Positions 10,995 to 21,453 of a stretch of DNA of 64,000 nt are shown here, piece after piece. The translations under genes were made by a program, and so were the position numbers. The notes below the pieces were generated by a model, which searched no databases, was not told where the DNA came from, and saw only the letters and a list, made by a program, of their open reading frames with translations. Position 1 is the stretch's first letter, and each line of letters opens with the position of its first letter. The stretch is taken from contig OX463842.1 of NCBI GenBank assembly GCA_949825065.1, positions 49,517,011-49,581,010 of the forward strand, written 5' to 3'. This stretch comes from Odontocerum albicorne (lineage: Eukaryota; Arthropoda; Insecta; Trichoptera; Odontoceridae).

Positions 10995-11207
10995 GTTGTT
11001 TTTGTTTTGTTATTTATATCTTGTATAGTTGTTTTTGTTTTGTTATTTATATCTTATATAGTTGTTTTATTATTTATGTCTTGTATAATTGTTTTGTTAT
11101 TTATATCTTGTAAAGTTGTTTTGTTATGTATATCTTATATAGTTGTTTTTGTTTTGTTATTTATATCCTGTATAGTTGTTTTTGTTTTGTTATTTATATC
11201 TTGTAAA
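10995..11207. repeat. 27/33-bp minisatellite, seven units
   Basis: Seven consecutive units starting gttgtttt and ending ttgtata or a variant, with lengths 33, 33, 27, 27, 27, 33 and 33 bp (total 213). The long and short forms differ by the 6-bp string tttgtt. Because both lengths are multiples of three, a repetitive open frame (LLFISCIVV-like) passes through. I consider it incidental. Confidence 0.9.
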
Positions 11208-11759
11208 GGTCGTAGGACCGTTAACATAAATTATTTAACTCATAAAAAAAACAGCACTTATATATTTCATGTACAATATTAAAATGTTTTTTTTTATTTC
11301 AAACGAAGTTAAACTTCGAAAATGGAGTCGATCATCTAATTTTTATGTTCCCTCTATCTCTTCAAAAAGCTAAATTTGTCCTTTGGCTAAAATACTGTAT
11401 AAGGCCTTTGATGTAGATAGTCCGCTCCACCCCAGTGCAATTAGTTAGCGTGCATTTGCTTTAAATTTGTACATTTCACTTGTTTACCTTATTAATAATG
11501 CAGCCCTGTAATCGAGTCCTTGACATTCCCTTTCCTCCCTTCTCTCGAACACTCGTCACAACTTTCACGACAATTTATAATACCTTATGCACTTCACCGA
11601 GAGTTTATAAATACTCTCCAAGGATTGTAAAGTAAATGTTTAGTGTCCAATCATTCATTCAACATGTTTTTAACAATGAAAAAAATATATCTTTTATTTT
11701 TTTCTTATAAAAAGTATAAATAATAGGTTTTGCATGACGCTATGTATGAATCTGGAAGA
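11208..11759. other. Intergenic, nothing firm
   Basis: AT-rich, no recognisable gene or repeat. Confidence 0.4.
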
Positions 11760-12475
11760 GGCCAAAGCTTTTACGAGAATTATATACAGTAACAAGAAAT
11801 AAACCCTATTACATACAAAGCTTTAAGAGAATTGTATACAGTTACAAGAAATAAACCCTTTTACATACAAAGCTTAAAAACAATTATATACAGGAATAAG
11901 AAATAAAACTATTATATACAAAGCTTTAAGAAGATTATATACAGTTACAATAAATAAACCCTATCACAAACAAAACTTTACGAGAATTATATAGATTAAC
12001 AACAAATAAGCCCTATTACATGCAAAACTTTAAGAGAATTATGTACAGTCACAAGAAATAAACCCTATTATATGCAAAGCTTTAAGATAATTATCTACAG
12101 TTACAATAAATAAACCCTATCACAAACAAAACTTTACGAGAATTATATAGAGTAACAACAAATAAGCCCTATTACATGCAAAACTTTAAGAGAATTATGT
12201 ACAGTCACAAGAAATAAACCCTATTATATGCAAAGCTTTAAGATAATTATCTACAGTTACAATAAATAAACCCTATCACAAACAAAGCTTTACGAGAATT
12301 ATATGGAGTAACAAAAAATAAGCCCTATTACATGCAAACTTTAAGAGAATTATGTAGTTACAAGAAATAAACCCAATACATACAAAGCTTTAAGAGGATT
12401 GTATACAGTAACAAAACCCAAACCCTAATGTATGCAAAGGTTTAAGAGAATTATATACAGCAACAAGAAATAAAG
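11760..12475. repeat. About 52-bp minisatellite with 156-bp higher-order unit
   Basis: About 13-14 units of about 51-53 bp, each with gctttaagagaattatatac, then acaagaaataaaccctatta, then catacaaa. In the middle, three successive monomers form a higher-order unit. The marker ctttacgag falls at 11976, 12132 and 12288, an exact 156-bp period, and the first two triplets are almost identical. Confidence 0.9.
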
Positions 12476-13124
12476 AAAAAAAAATTAAGCTAATACAACT
12501 TACTCCCATTACTAAGAAAGCTTAATGCAGGTATTTAAAAACATTTTTTCTGGAATGTTGAAGATGTCAATATCCGAGGTTTTATTAAAAAAATACAACC
12601 AATAAAACAAAAGAAGAGCACTTAGCAAGGTTTTACATATTACAAGTCAATACTTCTGTACCTCAAATTGATCAATATTTCTGTACCTCGATCAGTTATC
12701 ACGAATATGAAACCATACAAGTTTCTATGTTGGATAAGATATTGCTCATGTCAAGAACTTCAAGATATAAGAAGATTTGATTGTAACCTTTCCAAACTTA
12801 TTCTCTCTCTGTGTTCATACAAAGTAAGACTTTTGTTTGAACACAGAGAAAATTAACGTGTCTTTAGATATGTACGTTTATTAGAAATGTTAATAAAATG
12901 TAATACTTTAATAATGATACTGCAAAAACGGAATCTACACATGTAAATAAGGCAGGTTGTATGGTCTCAAAGCTTTCTCATAAAGGGCTTGCGGTGAGGA
13001 ATGTAATTGATAGTCCAAAGTTGTGTCTGTAATTCTAACAATTCGGTTTCAGCAATGCAAACCGAGTGTTTCAATATTTGATAGGGATTGCAATGCTCGA
13101 ACAATATGACTAAATCGGCATTTT
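12476..13124. other. Intergenic, nothing firm
   Basis: AT-rich, chance frames only. A short near-repeat built on tcaatacttctgtacctc lies at 12645-12690. Confidence 0.4.
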
Positions 13125-13320
13125 AAAGTATACATACAAGTCTATAATCAATCTATATATCTTACGGGGTAGGTAGAAAGAACCGATTTCCACGTTTCTA
13201 TAATAAATATACACCTCTACATTTATAAATCTCGCTATGCACAATCTTAAATTATTCATTATTTTCATATAACTTCTCTCAAAACCTTGTGTACTTATTT
13301 GTTCCAACTGTTGAATTAAT
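13125..13320 (-). pseudogene. LINE family X 3' end fragment
   Basis: On the minus strand it ends ctacctaccccgtaag and then a gtatgtatac-type tail, the 3' signature of family X. The adjoining sequence matches the copy at 16735-17010 (ggtagaaagaaccgatttcc against ggtagaccaaaagaacatat). No open frame remains. Confidence 0.5.
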
Positions 13321-13497
13321 CGGCTATCCCCAGTTTGGAAAAAAGACGTCTTAGATACTAAGGCACGGATGTCTGAACAGATTATTATGTTATTACGACC
13401 TATTGATGAAAAAGAAAATTAGTCCTATGCCCTCTACAAGAGTATAACACGTGTATTCTGATAATCCAAAATCGGTATTCCAATTCCTATTACCTAA

Positions 13498-13660
13498 GCT
13501 AGCCAGGAGAGTAGAGAAAAGCTAGCCAGGAGAGTAGAGAAAATCAACTTGAAGAAGGCGTGCCCGGGAATAGTCCTCGAAGATGAAACGTAAGGGGATG
13601 AGACTCGTTGCACCGCGCCGGGCGCCGCGCGCCTCCAGGAATACCGTCTGGGGCTTACAC
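13498..13660. other. GC-rich island next to a 23-bp tandem duplication
   Basis: A 23-bp unit, gctagccaggagagtagag plus aaaa, is exactly duplicated (13498-13520, 13521-13543). It is followed by a strongly GC- and CpG-rich patch (13545-13660). On the plus strand a possible exon end, gaagatgaaac followed by gtaagg, lies at about 13577-13593. On the minus strand a frame runs through (13713-13522). Neither is convincing as coding. Confidence 0.3.
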
Positions 13661-13933
13661 CCTTCATTGTAAATAGCTTTATTTCTTAATTTTGTTTGTC
13701 TTTCGAATTTCAAAGCGGTGCTCTCTTTTGGAGACTCGTCGCCGTAAAGGTAATATTTATTTTCTAAATATCTTGACTTTTCTTTGAAAAATATTTAAAT
13801 GTTATATATTCAGGTTTTTTCAACGTTTTATATGAGGTTTTTATTTTGCTATAAGATTATTTTTTTTAATCTTATCTAGAGAAACGTTTTAAGTTTACAA
13901 TACTATCACAAACTTTTTTTTTTATATTATTAA

Positions 13934-14548
13934 CCTGTTCACCGCGTTAAAAATCAAATTCCACGAATCCTGTGCGTGGCACAATTTCAGCGTTTTTTAA
14001 TTTCTAAGTTTAAACACATATTTTGTTTAGAACCACTGATAATTGATTACAACACCAAGTAAACATGACACTTAGGTAATTTTCTGATAATAAATAATAG
14101 TCATTACTCTTAAGGAGACTCATTAAATAAAGGAGATAAACTTAACATTACGTAAAATAAACAAAGGAATGCTACGATCAAATCAATGCTTCATGACACT
14201 CACCCAATCAAATGCATATAGCACTAGTAATGTTTATTTACGTAAGAGAGACTTAGTAATGTATATTTACGTAAGAGAGACTCATCGCAGGACTCGATCC
14301 GCGCGACAGGTCGTTAATGCTGGAAATATTGAGAAACCAAAAAAATTCGGCGCTCTGTTTATTCAACAATATCTCATAAACTAATATATTATTTGACAAG
14401 GTTTTCAGAGATGTCGCTAGAATAAAGATTATTTTAAATTTTAGTTCAATTTTTATTCCGGTTTTGTGTCATTTTTTTTAAGTATTTGTGATTTGAAACT
14501 TGGATTGTCTTCAGATCACAGGCGTTTGTGCTCCCCGCGGGGAAAGAG
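13934..14548 (+). mobile_element. piggyBac-like MITE, copy B (longest)
   Basis: A 615-bp element flanked by TTAA (13930-13933 and 14549-14552), collinear with copy A (5543-6114) and with the same ends (cctgttcaccgcg; ctctttccccgcggggag). It retains the approximately 44 bp missing from copy A. A 71-codon frame (14169-14384) crosses it. Its second half, SARQVVNAGNIEKPKKFGAL, is also present as open sequence in copy A, so it may be a relic of the parent transposon or may be chance. Confidence 0.85.
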
Positions 14549-14644
14549 TTAATTTTATTGTTTTAAGTTAAATTTTATACAAGTTTTTTATATTATACAC
14601 ATATAGAAGTTTTATATTGTTGATTGAATTTAATATTTTTTTTA

Positions 14645-15416
14645 TAGATCGTTTAGCCTAAAGAGTCATTTTTCAATAGTGTGAGTAGCACTCTCTGTAT
14701 TATACAACTTGTGTAGTGGTTAGTTAGGTTTTAGAATGCCACACGATTGGTTCGCGCAGAGCGCACGTTTGTATTGTTATTAAAATACTCGATGATTAGA
14801 AAAAAACTACCATGTCGAAATTAGGAAAGCGAAAATTTTGCTTTTGGGCCAAGCAAAGGAGATTGTTTTAAATTTTGGTAATGATTGATAATAATTAATG
14901 CGATTGTTGTCTAATGTAATATACGAGTATACTTAATTTTTTTTCGAAAGCTTAGAATGTAATGTTTCCTAAAATTTAGTGTCACTCCATTCACTATTAT
15001 TTTAAAACTTTATTATTTGGCATTGTAATTATGATACATTAATATATTACATAATCTAAAAAAAAAATTTATGTGCAATCTATTATAATTAAAGCTGACG
15101 AACATTTTTACTTTATAATACTTGTACTTATATTTATTTTTAATATTGATAAACTCCATTATTGTTATTTAATGTTTCCTAGAATCAGCCATGTCTAAAC
15201 AATTAACATGTTAAATAAACTTTCTTTAATTTTATTTTTATGATTATTACAATTTAAGCTGACCGCATTTTAATTTACAAAATGTGTGTGTTTATTTCAA
15301 TATAAAATATTTTTTTTTTTGCTTTTTCGCTTTATTAAAAAAATGACGTGACAAGTTTTTGTAAGCGCACTGTTACTCACACTATTGCAAAATGACTCTT
15401 TAGGCTGAACGATCTA
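14645..15416. mobile_element. 772-bp element with about 46-bp inverted ends
   Basis: Flanked by TA (14643-14644 and 15417-15418). Both ends start tagatcgtt and continue agcctaaagagtcatttt and caatagtgtgagta, giving about 46 bp of inverted repeat with about three mismatches. TA plus the end length suggest a Tc1/mariner-type non-autonomous element, though longer ends than usual mean other TA-inserting groups stay possible. The only coding trace is a short string near 14830-14880 that can be read ILLLGQAKEIVLNFGND, which might be a helix-turn-helix start. Confidence 0.75.
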
Positions 15417-15501
15417 TACTTTCCGTGTTGTACTTTACACTGGTATTTTTAACACCATATTTTTAAAGATGTTTGTATCCTTAATTGAGTTATACTAGTT
15501 C

Positions 15502-15585
15502 CAACCCGTGAAATATTCACGGGAGTAAAACAAATTCTACATTTATGACAATATACATTCATAAATATATAATTTGTTTATATAT
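15502..15585. repeat. Dispersed repeat with a perfect 17-bp palindrome
   Basis: Begins caacccgtgaaatattcacg and continues gagtaaaacaaattctacat. The same sequence with few changes is at 24212-24293. ccgtgaaatattcacgg is a perfect palindrome. Confidence 0.75.
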
Positions 15586-15809
15586 ATCATTTAAACATCG
15601 TTCCCTCTTACAACCGGTTCAAAAATTGTAAGCTAGGTATTTAAAATTGGTTCAGTTATCACGGACACACCGAGATTCAAATTTCAAGTTACTTTCGCAG
15701 AGAATCCAAGTATTCCTCTCTCGCTCTCTTGTATTCAAAATTGTATTCACGTATTCTTTCTTTGGCGACAACCATCGTATGGGTTTTGGCCTATTTATAC
15801 TATGATGTT

Positions 15810-15935
15810 ATGTATCCTTAGCTCTTTTTTTGTAGATGTTGATATGTTATGTTTTGTTTCTTAATTGTTACTCTGATATGTAAAGGACAGTTATCTTAGG
15901 TGTTGTTTAATTTGTCAATAAATAAATAAAAATAT
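15810..15935 (+). repeat. Probable LINE 3' tail
   Basis: Ends with gtcaataaataaataaa, an AATA-type simple tail typical of CR1-like LINE 3' ends, after an A/T-rich untranslated-like stretch. No coding sequence is retained. Confidence 0.35.
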
Positions 15936-16734
15936 TGAACATTTTAAATTTCAGTACATGACATGAAAAATTATATTTATTTTTGTTTTTACAACAGTTA
16001 GCATCAGAAGTTGTGATATGTACGAGTATGTACCATCAGAATCATCCCTTAGTGTACTTCATTATTTCAGATAACTCTTACAATTATGTAAGTAAAAATA
16101 CGTTTTTAAAAGTGTTTAGAGATTAAACAACTTTTATTTTCAATAAGAAACCAGTGTATAAAATATTTTGAAACTGATTGTGTTCAAAACAGAGAGTTTT
16201 TCAATCATCTAAATCCAATAAGAGCATACACAAGGGCATAATAGGGTGGGTATAGAAGGAACACGCCTTAGTTGCCCGTAACACAATAAAAAGCTGTCGC
16301 AGGGAGAAACATCGTCCTGCCCCGGGCCAAGCTTTCCTTAGACCCCCTTAACCCAACATGCATCCCCGACCATAACATATTATTTTTTGTCACAAAGAGC
16401 AAACGTGAAAAGGAAAATGAAAAAAAAAAATACTTTTCTAAGACATGGAGTCTTTGAAGATGGACGTGAGTTTTATTATGAGAAAATGTTTGTACTCGTA
16501 TGTTGAGATCTAAATATTGTGAATATTTTTGAGCAACATGAAAAAAAAAGACATTTATATACATATATGTTAACATTAGGGTTTATAGAACAATATATAA
16601 GTGCGTTTCCTTAGATAACATATACGAGTATGTTCAGGTCATATAAACCACGACTGTTCAAGGCGGAAACTACTTAAAACTGTGTGATGTGCATTTGTAT
16701 ATATCGATGAATTACAATCATGGTACATACATAC
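15936..16734. other. Intergenic, nothing firm
   Basis: A GC-richer patch at 16225-16375 stands out, including a purine/pyrimidine-mixed stretch around ctgccccgggccaagc. No gene or known repeat seen. Confidence 0.35.
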
Positions 16735-17345
16735 GAGTATAATCCCGCCGTGTCCCTTGCGGGGTAGACCAAAAGAACATATCTCTAATATTTTCTATCA
16801 ATGCACCCAAATTTAGCCTCCTCCACATTCATACATCTCGTCATGCATAATCGTCTATTATTCATACTTCTCACTTTGCTTTCTTTTAAAATCTTGTTCA
16901 ATTGTCCCCATCTCGTTTTTACCTGTTCCACGCACATCCCGCACTTCTGATTTTAATGTTATATTTGATTTATCATTCTTTATTAATCCATTCTCTCAAC
17001 ATATTCCAGCCATCTAAAAACTACTTTCTTTATTTTATTTAAAACATCAGTTTTATCCACTCATTTATTTTTGTTGTCATCATTTCGTCTTCGTTCAAAC
17101 ATTGAAATTCTACAAAAGGACGCGCATCTTCACAGCATTAGTTTTAACTTTCTTCCCCCGTGCCAAAATTTCCCTTACATATATCAAAGTGGGCACCATC
17201 GCACTATTATGTATTGTCATTTTTGCCAATGTTGTTATTATGCGGTTGTTGCATAAAACATAAAGTGTTTCGTTAACCTTGGGATTTATCGCTACCTTTC
17301 TTTCAATATTCGTTTCTACAGACCCATCAATCGTTAGCATACTGC
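16735..17345 (-). pseudogene. LINE family X, longest remnant (post-RT C-terminus and 3' end)
   Basis: The minus-strand frame 17340-17110 reads LTIDGSVETNIERKVAINPK and then IITTLAKMTIHNSAMVPTLI. This is the connection and C-terminal part that follows the reverse transcriptase in a common insect LINE group. It continues, with frameshifts, through WNMLREWINKE (the counterpart of WFGHLERMNEE). It ends with ggtctaccccgcaagggaca, then cggcgggattat and a tatgtatg-like tail near 16735. The palm domain is absent. It serves as the reference for the other family X pieces at 2635, 9820, 10205, 13125, 47610, 59520, 61010 and 62805. Confidence 0.7.
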
Positions 17346-17412
17346 CAACAACACATACAACAAAACAACAAAAAAAAAATATTTTTACAACATAAATATA
17401 TTTTAGAATATG

Positions 17413-17459
17413 TACCCTTGTATTCTAAATGAATAATATTCATTTAGAATACAAGGGTA
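17413..17459. repeat. Perfect 22-bp hairpin with 3-nt loop
   Basis: The arms tacccttgtattctaaatga+at (17413-17434) and their exact reverse complement (17438-17459) are separated by aat. It is too short and too perfect for a typical animal miRNA precursor. More likely a replication-slippage or fold-back product. Confidence 0.9.
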
Positions 17460-17689
17460 GAACAAATTTCTTCCACTGCTATAGCAGTGCGCCGATCTCT
17501 CAGGGTTAAAGCATATTGAAACATATTTTTAAGAAGGGCATACTTCAAGCAATCATTAATTAGTAAATTATTTTAAATATATATTTTGAGGACATTCATA
17601 ATGGAGTACATATTATTCTGTTCCTTTAAGAGGAAAGTAACTTATTGCAGAAAAGATTTATCTGTTAAGTAAGCGATAAATAATATTAA

Positions 17690-17735
17690 TAATAATAAAT
17701 ATAGGTTTATTGATGGCAACATTGAATTTACTTGT
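17690..17735 (+). repeat. Shared repeat start (aggtttattgatggcaac)
   Basis: An AATA-rich lead then aggtttattgatggcaacat, matching 10330-10360 and 52580-52610. It sits just before the 5' truncation point of the LINE at 17766. Confidence 0.5.
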
Positions 17736-17765
17736 ACGAGTATATCCTAATTTACTTGTACGAGT

Positions 17766-18188
17766 ATATACGAATGCTGGACGATGTATAACTCTTACTC
17801 TAGGCAACTAGAAACTGCTGAAATGCGCATGCTAAGATGGTCAGCGGGTGTGTCCCTAAGAGACAAAATAAAAAGCTCACGCATTCGTGGAAGCCTAGGT
17901 GTTACAGACATCAACAGTAAGACGGAGCGAATGCGATTGAGATGGTATGGGCATGTTGGACGTAGACCTACCGATCACATTGTGAATCAAGCAATCTCCA
18001 TAGATCTTCCTCGAATAACAACCAGAGGAAGACCAAAGAATTCATGGGTGGTGCAAAAAGATAACCTGATGATGCAGAGGCACGGCCTGGGGGACGTAGT
18101 CCGGGACAGAAGAGCGTACAACGTGAGGACGAGGAGAGCCGACCCCAGTCTTCGCAGACAGTGAGTTGGGATGGAGCCAGGGAGAAGG
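17766..18188 (+). pseudogene. RTE-like LINE, 3' end of ORF2
   Basis: An open stretch from about 17769 (YECWTMYNSYSRQLETAEMR) to the stop at 18162-18164 encodes the C-terminal region that follows the reverse transcriptase in RTE-type LINEs. It contains MRLRWYGHVGRRPTDHIVNQ (about residues 51-70 of the 126-codon frame), TTRGRPKNSW, and the end RTRRADPSLRRQ. The 3' untranslated part starts tgggatggagccagggagaa and stops near 18188. It is 5'-truncated and without the catalytic YxDD motif. The copy at 23428-24062 (minus) is longer upstream and ends at the same gggagaag point, so this probably marks the element's true 3' end. Confidence 0.75.
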
Positions 18189-18595
18189 GTATATCCTGGA
18201 ATTCCGCATACTCGTATAAGTTTAGGAAATTAACAATAAAATGCATTTGGGAGAAAAGCTATCAAACGGTCCGGTCTTATCTCATAACATCATCAATATT
18301 GAAATACACCACCACCAATAGAAGGGCAAGTTCGGCAGCATGGACGTAATGTGTTTTTTAACCCATATGAATTGATTTTAAGAGATTATGTCTTGCCCTA
18401 TTGATTAACACTTGCCTTACTGTGCTAAAATTTTTTACCAGTGAAAAATGTATGTTTTAAATTACAATTATGCAGAATCTGCTAGATATCTTTTTTTGTA
18501 ATTAGCTATAAAAATCATTTTTTTATGTATTAAAACGTTGAATAATCAAATAAAATATAAGTCCTGGTCACTCGCTATCCATCACAGGGTGGCAA
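18189..18595. other. Intergenic, nothing firm
   Basis: AT-rich; no gene or repeat recognised. Confidence 0.4.
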
Positions 18596-18677
18596 GTGTT
18601 AACGGTATTATTACACTTACGGGAATCAAACCCGTAATTCAGAGTTGCAAGCTCGTCGTTTTACCAAATAGGCCACA
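18596..18677 (-). repeat. tRNA-derived SINE head
   Basis: On the minus strand tggcctatttggtaaaacga (box A-like) is followed by acgggtttgattcccgta (box B-like, with a T-arm pairing acggg/cccgt). Only this T-arm-like stem pairs, so it is a SINE promoter rather than a tRNA gene. Confidence 0.55.
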
Positions 18678-19037
18678 AAAATTATCATTTAAATAAACCT
18701 ATTTTTTTTCTTTAAAAAATTATTTAAAATTCATGTAAAAAATAACAGTTCAATTATTCTTCTCCTTGTAATAATTTAACTTACAAAAAATTTATGACTT
18801 TCCAAGATATGATAGAGGGCAATTGGTGTGGAGAATACAGATAAAATATGCAGTATATCACAAAACAAACTATATCTTTCATCTTTGATATCTACCCCCC
18901 TATCAAGTGCCTCCTCAATAAACCTCCTTACAAAAATCCATTGGCGTATTCATAGTTTTACGCAGTGTGCTTGGAAGCACCAAGGGAGCAAGATACCTTT
19001 TAATTATATTTTGAAACTTCAAACACTTTTGATAATA
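18678..19037. other. Intergenic, nothing firm
   Basis: AT-rich; ends at the TA (19036-19037) of the next mariner derivative. Confidence 0.4.
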
Positions 19038-19580
19038 AAGGGTCTTTTAAGTCTTTGATAAAACACAGATGGCGTCGTAAACTTGCCTGAGCCTTGTGAC
19101 ATTTGAGAAGCGAAATATATGAAATTTTAAAAAATAAAGTCGTATACAATACAACAACGCGTTCACATTATTGAATTAATATATGTATTGTAATCTCCGG
19201 AATCGGTGATGTTAATTGACCACCAAGATCATGTGATCTGACACCGTTGAACAATTTTCTCTGGAGTTACTTGAAAAACCAGGTGTATAAAAATTACACA
19301 CAATCAATTCCCCTGAGCTGAAGGATGAAATTATTTGCGTTAGTAGTGAGTTAGAAACGCAATTATGCCAAAATGTCATCGAAATTTTGGACAAAAGATT
19401 GAACATCTGTGGAGCTGCAAGAGGTGGACATTTGGCGGATATTGATTTTTTATGTTTAAATGTCATACATTATAATTTAATGAACAATTAAAAGTTTTTT
19501 TAAATCAAAGCAAATTGTGTGTTTTATTTAAGAATTTAAAAAAATTGAATTAAAAAAAACGCTCAATTTGAAGAACCCTT
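19038..19580 (+). mobile_element. DD41D-type mariner, internal-deletion derivative (copy 2)
   Basis: About 543 bp between TA dinucleotides (19036-19037 and 19581-19582). The left end is aagggtcttttaag, where the inner terminal repeat is eroded. The right end is intact (acgctcaatttgaagaaccc). As in copy 1, an N-terminal trace (near 19140-19170) is joined at about 19190 to the catalytic C-terminal part, which reads LIDHQDHVI or, in the proper frame, SGIGDVN*PPRSCDLTPLN. The last catalytic D is changed to N (gacaccgttgaac). The deletion junction lies at the same place as in copy 1 (before ctccggaa). Confidence 0.8.
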
Positions 19581-20181
19581 TATATATCATGGTGAGCAAT
19601 ACAGACTATTTATCAAATTATCACCAGTTAATCATATTTTTTCTGAACCATCGTCTTTTGCTGACCACCGTGCTTCCTTCTGTATTTTATCAACTCGCCA
19701 AAAAGGATATTTCTTGGAAGTATGTACTAAGGCATGCGAGTCACTTGTCTAGAACAATGCATGTGTGCACACAACATTAGAATCTCGATTCAATAGCAGT
19801 TTGCTTTTCTCAAAACTTCATAATTTAATAATCTATGATACCATTGTATAATAATTTTTCTGAGGTACCTTTTCGGATAGACACTAACACAATAAATAAC
19901 ATTTAAGTGTCCTTTAAACAGTTTAACTTAAAAATAAAAAGATAACATTTTAAAATATTGAACTAACGATAAATCATCCTGGACAGTTCGAATAGTCAAT
20001 AGTTTCTTTCTTGCGCTTAAAATTATCTTAGAAACACTTAACAATTTATGGAACTAATAACGAGCTTACCAATTAATGGAACTAAAAAACTGCAAGAGAT
20101 TATGTGGACTTTGATATAATAAACGAACAATAAAATAAATTATTTGTAAAAATAAACGAATGATTTAATTTATTTAATATA
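19581..20181. other. Intergenic, nothing firm
   Basis: AT-rich; no gene recognised. Ends at the TA (20180-20181) of the next element. Confidence 0.4.
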
Positions 20182-21453
20182 TTAGGTCCTTACATATGAA
20201 ATTGGCGTTTTGTTTGGGAGGAACATAAAGTTGATTTTTTTTTAATATAATATATTTATTTAATCAAAGTATGTACCATTGCTATCTATGCACTTTTGCC
20301 ATCTCATAGGTAGTTCATCGATCCCTTTACTAAAAAAACCATTCGGACGGGAATCAATAAAATCTTTGAAGTCGGTTTGGACTGCCCCATCGGAGTTGAA
20401 TTTTTTCCCTTGCAAGAAGTTATCCAAATTTCGAAAAAAATAGTAATCTGTTGGGGCAAGGTCCGGAGAGTACGGTGGATGTCTTAGACATTCCAATTGA
20501 AGCTCTTCTAATTTGGTAGCCTTCTGTTGTGCAGTGTGTGGTCTAGCGTTATCATGAAGCAGCAGTGGCCTAGAGCGATTAACCAGCCTCGGTTGTTTAG
20601 CAGCTAGCTTTTCCATCATGGTTTGCAGTTGCTGACAAAAGACATCTGCCGTAATCGTCTGGCCAGATTTAAGAAAGCTGTAGTGAACGACACCAGCACT
20701 AGTCCACCAAACGCTCACAAGTAACTTTTTTGGAGTCAATTTTCGCTTGGGGCATGGTTCGGCTGGTTCGGCAGGGTTCAGCCATTGCGATGAGCGCTTC
20801 CGATTATCATACAGGATCCACTTTTCATCACAGGTAATGATTCGATTCAAAATCCCTTCATTATTGTGCCGGTTGAGTAATGCAACGCAGCAGTCAACGC
20901 GCGTTTGTTGATTTGCTTCACTCAATTCGTGAGGTACCCACTTTTCAAGCTTTTTCACCTTCCCAATTTGCTTCAAGTGGATTAAAACAGTTTTATCACT
21001 AACACCGCAGCCTGCGGCTAACTCGGACGTGGTTTGCAATGGATCCGCTTCCACAATAGCATTATCAACTTTGGTCTCCGGCCGTCCACGGGGCTTGTTC
21101 TGCAGGTCGAAATTTCCAGAACGAAAACGTTGGAACCAAAAACGCACTGTTTTCTTTTGCGGCACCGTCGCCATACACATCATTAATCCTTCGAGCCGTT
21201 TCTGCAGCACTGGTGCCACGGTGGAACTCGTACTCGTAAATAACGCGATATTTCAAGTTTTCCATTTTGTAAACTGATTTTTTTAAACTGATTTGTAAAC
21301 TGATTTGTTAACTGTTTTGTAAACTTTTCGAAACACAAATACTTGAGTAAATAGCTGTATAAATTTGAATTTGGAATTCCTAACCAAAGAGAAGATATTT
21401 GAGATCAAAGTTGCCAGTACGGCAAAACGCCAATTTCATATGTAAGGACCTAA
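20182..21453 (-). mobile_element. Nearly intact DD34D mariner element
   Basis: A 1272-bp element, the usual size for mariner, flanked by TA (20180-20181 and 21454-21455). Both ends read ttaggtccttacatatgaaa and continue ttggcgttttg, giving about 30 bp of near-perfect inverted repeat. The single transposase gene is on the minus strand. The clean ends, full length and one visible frame break suggest a young insertion. Confidence 0.92.
20260..21265 (-). pseudogene. Mariner transposase (DD34D), one frameshift
   Basis: This enzyme would cut and join the element ends at TA sites. Translation starts at 21265 (MENLKYRVIYEYEFHRGTSA, the first helix-turn-helix). About 105 bp in, near aaagaaaacagtgcg (about 21150-21160), the frame must change to reach the 319-codon frame that ends at 20260. 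Two missing bases would explain it. The second frame runs TVRFWFQRFRSGNFDLQNKP, then the linker WVPHEL, then the catalytic core: TCDEKWILYDN (first D), LLHDNARPHTA (second D) and HPPYSPDLAPTDYYFF (third D). Exactly 34 residues separate the second and third D. All three are present and no internal stop follows the shift. The combined length of about 345 residues is normal for the family. Inactive as written unless the shift is a sequencing error. Confidence 0.9.

Noticed and set aside
11007..11282. 91-codon hydrophobic repeat frame
   Set aside because: Produced by the 27/33-bp minisatellite, whose unit lengths are multiples of three.
17413..17459. miRNA precursor
   Set aside because: A 3-nt loop and a fully perfect short stem are unlike animal miRNA hairpins.
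18161..18349. 62-codon frame after the RTE-like LINE
   Set aside because: Starts in the LINE 3' untranslated region and continues into unrelated sequence. No evidence of coding.
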